The notes beneath the pieces are model-generated. The model saw only the letters and a list, made by a program, of their open reading frames with translations, searched no databases and had not been told where the DNA came from. Positions 1 to 5,005 of a stretch of 7,860 nucleotides of DNA are shown here, piece by piece. Within the stretch, counting starts at the first letter, position 1. Each line of letters opens with the position of its first letter. The translations under genes and the position numbers were made by a program. The DNA is taken from NCBI GenBank assembly GCA_026418875.1, contig JAOAAM010000690.1, positions 1 through 7,860 on the forward strand, in the 5' to 3' direction. The DNA comes from Gemmataceae bacterium. GTDB lineage: Bacteria > Planctomycetota > Planctomycetia > Gemmatales > Gemmataceae.

Positions 1-19
1 AGATGTGTATAAGAGACAG
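1..19 (+). other. Nextera/Tn5 mosaic-end adapter remnant (library artefact)
   Basis: The first 19 bases, AGATGTGTATAAGAGACAG, match the transposase mosaic end used in Nextera tagmentation base for base. This is a laboratory hybrid that differs from both natural Tn5 ends, so it is not a genomic transposon end. Read in frame with the following gene it gives the peptide MYKRQ, a recognisable contaminant at the N-terminus of predicted proteins. Genomic sequence therefore begins at base 20, and the start codon at base 5 is artificial. Confidence 0.97.
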
Positions 20-1273
20 GTGACACTTTATCGCAACGAGCAAGGAAAATTCCGCGATGTGACGGCCCGAGCCGGGTTGAAACCCGGCGGTTGGCCGACC
101 AGCGCCGCCTGGGGCGACCTCAATGGCGACGGCACGCCCGACTTGTTCATCACCCATTACGTCGATTGGTCGTTCGACAATCACCCGCGTTGCCCCGGCT
201 ACGTCGCGGAACATCCCCAAGGCGTCTGCTCTCCCCGCGTTTTCAAACCCATGCCGGACGTGGTCTACCTGAACAACGGCGATGGTACATTCCGGGATGC
301 CACCAGTCAGTTTCGGCTGCGATCAGACGGAAAAGGGCTTGGCGTCCTGATTGCTGACTTGGACGACGACGGTCGGCCGGACATCTACGTCGCGAACGAT
401 ACGACCGAGAATTTCCTGTACCTGAACCGCGGGCCTGAATCTTGGGAGGAGGCCGGTCTGGCCCGAGGAGTCGCATTCAACGGCCACGGCACGGCGCAAG
501 GCAGCATGGGGGTGGATATCTCCGACGCCGACGGTACGGGCCGGTTCTCCATTTTCGTGACCAATTTTCAGAACGAAGCCCATGCTTTTTATCGAGCATT
601 GGGCCAAGGGCGGTTTCAATTCGCCAGCGAAGCGGTCGGCGTGACGGCAATTGGTTTCACGTTCGTAGGTTTTGGTGTGGGGTTCGGCGACTTTGACCGC
701 GATGGCTGGGAAGACATCATCATCGCCAATGGCCACATCAGCCAGCACCCGGCACCCCCGAGCGAATATCGACAGCGACCCGTGCTACTGCGCCATGTCG
801 GCCCAACTGGATCGATCCGATATCAAGACGTGTCGTACCAGGTGGGAGAATATTTTCAGGGCAAGCGGGTCGGTCGAGGTCTAGCCTTGGGGGACTTGGA
901 CAACGATGGTCGTGTGGACGTGGTGATCAGCCATATGAATGAGCCGGCCGTCGTCCTCCGGAACGAGAGCCGCGAAGGTCGCCACTGGTTGGGCATCGAC
1001 CTGGCCGGGCGGAGCGGTCGGGACGTCACCGGGGCGAAGGTAACGGTGGAGTCGCAAGGATTGAAGCTCTCGCGCCAGGTGAAGGGTGGTGGCAGCTATT
1101 TGTCCACGCTGGATCGGCGGTTGTTGTTCGGTTTGAACACGAACGATCAGCCGGTGCGCGTCACGGTTCGCTGGCCTTACGGTTCGACACAAACTTGGGA
1201 CGACATACCCGTCGACCGCTACTGGCGCCTGACCGAGGGAATTGCCGAGGCGCACCCCCTGCCGACGCCATGA
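20..1273 (+). CDS. CRTAC1-family FG-GAP/VCBS repeat protein with C-terminal ASPIC/UnbV domain (5'-truncated)
   Basis: This is the C-terminal 417 residues of a probably secreted beta-propeller protein; the N-terminus and any signal peptide are cut off by the contig edge. Counting from the first adapter-derived codon, aspartate-rich calcium-binding loops of the FG-GAP/VCBS type occur at residues 38-46 (DLNGDGTPD), 118-126 (DLDDDGRPD), 171-179 (weaker, DISDADGTG), 229-237 (DFDRDGWED) and 298-305 (DLDNDGRVD). Several are followed by hydrophobic strands and Asn-rich turns. Residues about 325-410 form an ASPIC/UnbV domain: HWLGIDL, a GAKV step, the GGGSYLS motif, a LLFGL strand and a VRWPYGS strand. 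Proteins of this architecture are abundant in planctomycetes and related to animal CRTAC1; their substrates are mostly unknown. The next gene, a TPR protein, starts 51 bp downstream on the same strand, so the two are probably co-transcribed. The family is clear; the function is not. Confidence 0.93.
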   Translation: MTLYRNEQGKFRDVTARAGLKPGGWPTSAAWGDLNGDGTPDLFITHYVDWSFDNHPRCPGYVAEHPQGVCSPRVFKPMPDVVYLNNGDGTFRDATSQFRLRSDGKGLGVLIADLDDDGRPDIYVANDTTENFLYLNRGPESWEEAGLARGVAFNGHGTAQGSMGVDISDADGTGRFSIFVTNFQNEAHAFYRALGQGRFQFASEAVGVTAIGFTFVGFGVGFGDFDRDGWEDIIIANGHISQHPAPPSEYRQRPVLLRHVGPTGSIRYQDVSYQVGEYFQGKRVGRGLALGDLDNDGRVDVVISHMNEPAVVLRNESREGRHWLGIDLAGRSGRDVTGAKVTVESQGLKLSRQVKGGGSYLSTLDRRLLFGLNTNDQPVRVTVRWPYGSTQTWDDIPVDRYWRLTEGIAEAHPLPTP

Positions 1274-1304
1274 CGGGTGCGGGCAGCAAGTCGGGGTCGG
1301 AATT

Positions 1305-1314
1305 GAGGGAGGGG
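1305..1314 (+). promoter_or_regulatory. Shine-Dalgarno region of the TPR gene
   Basis: A purine-rich run, gagggagggg, ends 10 bases before the GTG at 1325. It supports that GTG as the start, since no in-frame ATG at a suitable place precedes the membrane segment. Confidence 0.6.
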
Positions 1315-1324
1315 TATCGACACC

Positions 1325-2662
1325 GTGAAACGTGCGAAGTCACGTCCGGAGCGAGAGACGACAGTTGCCGAAGCGCCGACCGTTTCGGCTGGGGCGCGTT
1401 GGTCGCGTCGACTGACGATCGTCTTGTTGTTGGTGTTGGGAGCGTTAGCGACCTACGGCGTCGGTCGGCAAATCTGGGGACTCCAGCACTGGAAGCAGGC
1501 CTTGCGGGCATTGAACGAAGGTGATGCGGAGGGGGCTTTGGTGCTGCTCGAGGAATGCCGTCGCGTTTGGCCCGACGACCCTGAGACAACTTTTCAAATC
1601 GCGCGAGCCTACCGTCATGCGGGACGATCGAATGATGCTCATCGGTTCCTGAAGATCTCCCGACAACAGGGATTGGATGAGGCGACGGCCCAGTGGGAGG
1701 CACAACTGATCGACGCCGCAGCCGGCGATTTCTCCCGCCTCGAGCCGGAGTTGCGTCGCCGCCTTGACGACGGTCGGGCTGACCTGCGGGACATCGGACC
1801 GGTGCTCTTGCAAGGTTATCTCCGGTTGGGGCGAGCTGAAGAAGCGGAGCGACTGGCGACTCGCTGGATCGGCGAGGCACCCGGAGATTGGCGGCCCTAT
1901 TTTTATCGTGCCGCGGCTCGAACTCAATTATCGCGCGATCTTCTCTCGACTGCCTTTGCGGGGGCCAAACAAGATTATGAGCGGTGTATCGAACTCAAGC
2001 CGAATCACGCAACGGCACGGTTGCTCTTAGGGAATGCCTACATGATGACGGGGCATTTCGCGGAGGCCTTGCCCCATCTGGAAGAATATGTTCGATTGAA
2101 GCCCGACGATCCCGCGGGGCTTGCCGAATGGGCTAGGGCCATGCGGGGGTTGGCTCGTGGTTCGGAGGCGCGAGTGCGGATCGACGAATTTCTATCGCAA
2201 CACGGTGGGACGGCTGCCTTGTATATTGTCCGCGGAGATCTGGCGATGGATGATAGTCAACCCGGCGATGCCTTGACGTGGTATCGCCGGGCCGAGGCAG
2301 TCGCCCCCAACGACGAGAAGGTGTTATTCCAAATCGCCCAAGCGCTCCGCTCGTTGGGCCGAGCCGACGATGCCCAAGCCTACGAGAAACGCTGGCAAGC
2401 GCGGCGTGATCTGACCCAACGACTTAACGAGGCTCAACAGCGTGCCTCCAAGAACCCCCGCGACTTGGACGCACGACACGAGGCGGGGGTGTCGGCCTTG
2501 CAGTTAGGTCAGGAATCGCTCGGTTTACGGTGGTTGGCGGAAGCCCTCAAGTTGGACCCCGATCATCGGGACACGCACCGAGTGTTGGCAGAGTTTTTTG
2601 AGAAAAAGGGAGATCAGCCGGCAGCCGAATTTCACCGACGTCGCGCGGCAAATCCACGTTGA
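1325..2662 (+). CDS. Membrane-anchored tetratricopeptide repeat protein
   Basis: This 445-residue protein begins with a GTG codon behind a purine-rich Shine-Dalgarno. A basic N-terminal tail (residues 1-29, many Lys/Arg) precedes one hydrophobic segment at about 29-47, which by the positive-inside rule anchors the protein with its C-terminal bulk outside the cytoplasm. The rest is a helical TPR array, with recognisable units at about 53-86, 87-115, 155-187, 221-253, 295-328, 332-365 and 381-412, and a partial one at 415-440. The clearest contain the G-x-Y...A...L/Y...P pattern, for example the LLLGNAYMMTGHFAEALPHL stretch and the repeated closing LKPDDP/LKPNH/LDPDH turns. TPRs make protein-protein scaffolds. 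The preceding gene encodes a CRTAC1/ASPIC protein, a pairing I recognise as common in planctomycetes, so a shared envelope role is likely. No enzymatic domain is visible and the partner is unknown. Confidence 0.92.
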   Translation: MKRAKSRPERETTVAEAPTVSAGARWSRRLTIVLLLVLGALATYGVGRQIWGLQHWKQALRALNEGDAEGALVLLEECRRVWPDDPETTFQIARAYRHAGRSNDAHRFLKISRQQGLDEATAQWEAQLIDAAAGDFSRLEPELRRRLDDGRADLRDIGPVLLQGYLRLGRAEEAERLATRWIGEAPGDWRPYFYRAAARTQLSRDLLSTAFAGAKQDYERCIELKPNHATARLLLGNAYMMTGHFAEALPHLEEYVRLKPDDPAGLAEWARAMRGLARGSEARVRIDEFLSQHGGTAALYIVRGDLAMDDSQPGDALTWYRRAEAVAPNDEKVLFQIAQALRSLGRADDAQAYEKRWQARRDLTQRLNEAQQRASKNPRDLDARHEAGVSALQLGQESLGLRWLAEALKLDPDHRDTHRVLAEFFEKKGDQPAAEFHRRRAANPR

Positions 2663-2685
2663 CTTTCAGAGACCATTGCTAAAAT
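2659..2685 (+). promoter_or_regulatory. Candidate extended -10 promoter
   Basis: Just after the TPR stop codon, TTGACT (2659-2664) could serve as a -35 box and TAAAAT (2680-2685) as a -10 box. The spacer is 15 bp, shorter than the usual 17. The -10 is preceded by TG-C, giving a full extended -10 (TGnTAAAAT) that can compensate for a poor -35 or spacing. It would drive the small ORF at 2753 and/or the HEAT-repeat gene at 2934. This is inferred from consensus matching only. Confidence 0.4.
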
Positions 2686-2752
2686 TCGTGCACCCGGTGA
2701 GTGCTGCGCTAATGAAGAGAATCGACTCCGACTTGTTGAGGATCCTTGGCTG

Positions 2753-2851
2753 ATGTCATCGGAAAAAGCACTCGGTGTCGTGTTGGTGGCGGTTCTCGCC
2801 TTGCTCATCTGGCAGTCGCTCTTGGGGCCGCGCAATACCGCCCCGGTTTGA
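2753..2851 (+). CDS. Possible 32-residue single-pass membrane peptide
   Basis: An ATG at 2753 opens a 32-codon frame ending in TGA at 2849-2851. The peptide starts MSSEK, continues with a hydrophobic helix at about residues 6-25 (ALGVVLVAVLALLIWQSLLG) and ends with a short polar tail (PRNTAPV). That composition, a charged N-terminal pentapeptide followed by one membrane-length helix, is typical of real small membrane proteins. A GAGG at 2738-2741 lies 11 bases upstream, a slightly long spacing, and a candidate promoter lies about 70 bp upstream. I do not recognise a family. A hydrophobic frame of this length can also arise by chance in this 271-bp gap, so the call is tentative. Confidence 0.38.
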   Translation: MSSEKALGVVLVAVLALLIWQSLLGPRNTAPV

Positions 2852-2933
2852 GTGAGCGGCTCATGCGGGCCGAGTTCGGCCCCCGTCCGCAAATGATTCC
2901 CCATTTCCTCCCCCCGACAACAAGCCGTGCACC

Positions 2934-3758
2934 ATGAAATCGATTCCCCGCATCATCGTTGGTTGCCTCATGCTAATTTCCGGATCCACATTCTTTGCCG
3001 CCGATCCGGAGGAGATCGCCCGGGAAATCCTGGATGCGTCGACGGCTGAGGATCGTCGCGCGTTTCTCATTCGAGAACATCTCGGCCACGCCCCGGAGCT
3101 AATCCGCGCGATGACGAAGGACCTCGGCCCCGGAGATGAAGAGTACCGCCGAATCCCGAACATTTGGCGTGTGGCGATCTCCGCCGGACGCCGTGATGAA
3201 ACCAGTGTTCTCCGTCGGCTCCTGGAGATTTCGCTCCCCAAGGAAAATGAATCGTTGCGCGACTGGCAAGCTGTGGTCCTGGGCGGGGGAATCATCAATG
3301 GCTGGAGCCTCGAGGGGAAGTGGCCAAAGGAACGCCTCGACGAATTGGTCCGTGATGAACCTCAACTGCAACAACGTTGGCAGTCTGCCCTGGCAGAGGC
3401 TCACCGCATGGCCGACGATAAGAATGTGCCGACGGGAACCCGTTATGATGCGCTGCGGATGATTGCCTTAGACACTTGGGATCGCGGGGGAAAGCACATC
3501 CTGCAGTACTTGGGGCGGAGTACTCACGCGGAGTTGCAGATGGGTGCCGTGAGCGGGCTGGGCGACATGGACTGCCCGGAGGCCGCGACGGCCCTCATCC
3601 AGGCACTAAAAGATCTCACGAACGATAATCGCCGCTTGGCGATCGACTGTTTGTTGCGAACCACAGAACGCAAGCAGATGTTGCGCGAGGGAATTGACAA
3701 GGGTATTGTGTCCGCCGACTGGCTGAGCGACGCGCAACGAAACGCCCTGAAGCCCTGA
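2934..3758 (+). CDS. Secreted HEAT-repeat protein
   Basis: This 274-residue protein has an N-terminal signal peptide (MKSIPR, then a hydrophobic core at about 7-20, with probable cleavage near the Ala-Ala at 22-23), so it is expected in the periplasm. The body is all-helical. Residues about 26-160 hold amphipathic helices without an obvious family match. Residues about 165-245 hold HEAT-like units, best seen in RYDALRMIALD, ELQMGAVSGLGDMDCPEAAT and RRLAIDCLLRT. The C-terminal stretch, residues about 248-272 (LREGIDKGIVSADWLSDAQRNAL), resembles the helix that links HEAT repeats to the cytochrome c domain in large planctomycete membrane-bound dehydrogenase/cytochrome proteins, but this protein ends there and has no CxxCH haem motif. 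No clear Shine-Dalgarno precedes the ATG; the upstream bases are C-rich. It converges on the next gene across 55 bp. It could be a stand-alone relative of that module or a scaffold protein. Confidence 0.85.
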   Translation: MKSIPRIIVGCLMLISGSTFFAADPEEIAREILDASTAEDRRAFLIREHLGHAPELIRAMTKDLGPGDEEYRRIPNIWRVAISAGRRDETSVLRRLLEISLPKENESLRDWQAVVLGGGIINGWSLEGKWPKERLDELVRDEPQLQQRWQSALAEAHRMADDKNVPTGTRYDALRMIALDTWDRGGKHILQYLGRSTHAELQMGAVSGLGDMDCPEAATALIQALKDLTNDNRRLAIDCLLRTTERKQMLREGIDKGIVSADWLSDAQRNALKP

Positions 3759-3813
3759 TTGCCACACCCTCTCCAGGGCGAGATGATGACCGGGAAACGA
3801 CGGGACGGATTGT

Positions 3814-4251
3814 TCAGTCGCCCGCCAGCCGGACAATCACCTTGTTTCGGGCACTCCGCAACAATTTGATCACGTCATCCAAACCCGTCGGATCCATACT
3901 CCGTGCGGTCAGCAGGGCTTCGTCGATTTGAGCTTCCAATTTGAACAAGTTGGCGCTGCTAGGCCGTGGCGGCGCCTTAGTCACTGTCAACGCAACCGGG
4001 GCTGTGGCCTCGTGACCATTGCTCTGCACACGCACTTTCTTCATCCGACGTGAGCGTTTCCGCAGCAAGCTCTTCAAATTCGCCAAACCTTGTTTCACTC
4101 GTTCGGGCACTTCCTTCTCGTCGGGGTGATCGGCCAACCAGCGACGGTAGAGTTCCTCGTTGCTCCGTTGCTTCAGCAGCTTCGGATTCTCATTGAGAAT
4201 CTGTCGGAAATAACCCTGGATACTCTCACCGCCCTCTTGCTTCTTGGCCAT
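3814..4251 (-). CDS. Small basic planctomycete-type protein of unknown function
   Basis: This is a 145-residue protein starting MAKKQEGGESIQGYF. An N-terminal helical region (residues about 9-65) holds a conserved-looking ENPKLLKQRSNEELYRRWL...DHPDEKEVPERVKQGLANLKSLLRK block. A strongly basic patch at 64-74 (RKRSRRMKK) and a Pro/Ala/Thr-rich linker at about 80-100 follow, then a C-terminal helical pair at 101-143 (LFKLEAQIDEALL...GLDDVIKLLRSARNKVIVRL). From memory, similar short proteins recur in planctomycete genomes as hypothetical proteins, with the same two blocks joined by a variable linker. The charge suggests nucleic-acid binding, but no known DNA- or RNA-binding fold is visible. The start is well fixed by a strong Shine-Dalgarno 7 bases upstream, and a good promoter lies about 50 bp further up. 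The function is unknown. Confidence 0.87.
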   Translation of the reverse strand: MAKKQEGGESIQGYFRQILNENPKLLKQRSNEELYRRWLADHPDEKEVPERVKQGLANLKSLLRKRSRRMKKVRVQSNGHEATAPVALTVTKAPPRPSSANLFKLEAQIDEALLTARSMDPTGLDDVIKLLRSARNKVIVRLAGD

Positions 4252-4257
4252 TTCTCA

Positions 4258-4267
4258 ACTCCTTTCT
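4258..4267 (-). promoter_or_regulatory. Strong Shine-Dalgarno of the basic-protein gene
   Basis: On the minus strand AGAAAGGAGT lies about 7 bases before the ATG at 4251. It is the best ribosome binding site in the window; most other genes here have weak ones. Confidence 0.8.
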
Positions 4268-4281
4268 GTTAGTAAACACGT

Positions 4282-4296
4282 TCACACCATGTGTGA
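4282..4296. promoter_or_regulatory. Perfect palindrome in the 5' leader of the basic-protein gene
   Basis: TCACAC-CAT-GTGTGA has six-base arms and a three-base centre. It lies just downstream of the predicted -10 box (4306-4311), about +3 to +17 of the inferred transcript, and upstream of the Shine-Dalgarno. That placement suits a repressor operator or a small leader hairpin. No regulator can be named from the sequence alone. Confidence 0.45.
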
Positions 4297-4305
4297 TACC
4301 ACATT

Positions 4306-4333
4306 AGTATAGTTCCCAAAAATACCTTGACAA
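4306..4333 (-). promoter_or_regulatory. Sigma70-like promoter of the basic-protein gene
   Basis: On the minus strand TTGTCA (4333-4328, 5 of 6 consensus bases) and TATACT (4311-4306, 5 of 6) are separated by 16 bp. Transcription would begin near 4299, giving a leader of about 48 bases before the ATG at 4251. This is the best promoter match I found in the window, and it is flanked by two perfect palindromes. Confidence 0.6.
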
Positions 4334-4350
4334 TAATGTTTGTACATTAT
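4333..4350. promoter_or_regulatory. Perfect palindrome next to the -35 box, candidate operator
   Basis: ATAATGT-TTGT-ACATTAT has seven-base arms around a four-base centre. It begins at the last base of the -35 box of the minus-strand promoter, a place typical for activator or repressor binding. The half-site is AT-rich in otherwise GC-rich DNA. The inner ATGT...ACAT loosely recalls TACA/TGTA-type operators such as those of BlaI/MecI-like repressors, but the match is too loose to assign. Confidence 0.45.
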
Positions 4351-4712
4351 GCCGGAATTATTTACAATCCTTGGTTTTGCCTCCTCTCTCGGACGTGGTT
4401 CATCTCCTGTGGCGAACATGCGAATCCCGATGGCACAACACTCAGCAAAGGAAGATCAATCGCCTTCAAATTGCTCCCGCTCTAAAGCACATCGCCAATC
4501 ATCGATGGATCGGTCCAAAGAGCCAAAGGATGAGAGGGCCAAAACTGGCAGAAAACCGTAATCGACACGATGAGGAAACAGCGAGTTCATTCTTCGGAAT
4601 CAACGGAGTGCCCGAGAATCAATTGGGAATTGCCTTTCTGCTGTCAACGCTGCGGAACTCTTGTTTTTCTCTCATAACTGGTGGAAATGCGTACACATTA
4701 GGCTTGAAAATT
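4351..4712. other. AT-richer intergenic region, no convincing gene
   Basis: Between the promoter of the basic-protein gene and the hairpin behind the FmdB gene there is a 360-base stretch with visibly lower GC than the flanks. A frame on the plus strand (4371-4784, 137 codons) is open but encodes a peptide without domain-like patterning, and no Shine-Dalgarno precedes it. A weak plus-strand promoter-like pair, TTGTAC (4340-4345) and TACAAT (4363-4368) with a 17-bp spacer, points into this region, so an untranslated RNA is possible. I see no tRNA, rRNA, repeat array or mobile-element end. Confidence 0.5.
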
Positions 4713-4732
4713 GTCTCGATTCGAGTCGAGAC
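4713..4732 (-). terminator. Candidate intrinsic terminator of the rhomboid-FmdB operon
   Basis: GTCTCGA (4713-4719) and TCGAGAC (4726-4732) form a perfect seven-pair stem with a six-base loop. It lies 31 bases downstream of the FmdB stop codon. Read on the minus strand it is followed by AATTTTC, a short U tract. The stem is modest and the U tract brief, but position and orientation fit. Confidence 0.5.
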
Positions 4733-4763
4733 GGGCATCGACAAGTGTTTTTACCTGTCAGGT

Positions 4764-4988
4764 TCAATCTTGGGCAAAACGTGAGCACATCGGGCCGCAG
4801 GGAGGTGTGGACGGATCGTCGGTACAGGTTGTTCTCAGTGAGGTGGATGATCGGGGCCGGGATGGGACGCTCCAAAGTCGCTCGAGTTGCCGCGTGAGAC
4901 ATTGGGGGCAGGAGGGAGTTTCTTCCGAATCGAGTAGGATTTCAAACTCATGTTGGCAGGATCGGCAGCGATACTCGTAGATGGGCAT
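4764..4988 (-). CDS. FmdB-family zinc-ribbon protein
   Basis: The preferred start is the ATG at 4988, giving 74 residues that begin MPIYEYRC, the hallmark N-terminus of FmdB-type putative regulatory proteins. Two Cys pairs, Cys8-x2-Cys11 (CRSC) and Cys27-x2-Cys30 (CPQC), form the rubredoxin-like zinc ribbon. The C-terminal half is Ser/Thr/Arg-rich, with extra cysteines at 55, 64 and 68 that resemble the Cys/Gly tail of many relatives. The name comes from a proposed regulator of formamidase; the role of most members is unknown. A GAGG lies about 9 bases upstream of the ATG. A TTG seven codons upstream overlaps the rhomboid stop and is rejected because the family begins at MPxYEY. The gene follows the rhomboid-like gene by 17 bp, so the two are co-transcribed. 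Confidence 0.9.
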   Translation of the reverse strand: MPIYEYRCRSCQHEFEILLDSEETPSCPQCLTRQLERLWSVPSRPRSSTSLRTTCTDDPSTPPCGPMCSRFAQD

Positions 4989-5005
4989 GGCAAAGATCCT
5001 CGGAA

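Noticed and set aside
5..19. GTG start giving an MYKRQ N-terminus for the first gene
   Set aside because: It is the translated Nextera mosaic end, not genomic sequence.
2955..2966. Lipobox-like IVGC at residues 8-11 of the HEAT protein
   Set aside because: The cysteine is too close to the N-terminus; the hydrophobic core continues past it to about residue 20, fitting an ordinary signal peptide.
3743..3780. Inverted repeat CGCCCTG/CAGGGCG at the end of the HEAT gene as a terminator
   Set aside because: The stem is seven pairs with a 24-base loop and partly within the coding region, and no T run follows.
4713..4732. tRNA T-arm or integrase attachment site suggested by TTCGAGT
   Set aside because: The loop matches TTCRANY, but the closing pair would be A-C and no acceptor or anticodon arms or CCA fit; the simpler reading is a seven-pair hairpin.
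4371..4784. 137-codon open frame on the plus strand
   Set aside because: No Shine-Dalgarno, no domain-like pattern, and its 3' end overlaps the well-supported FmdB gene on the other strand.
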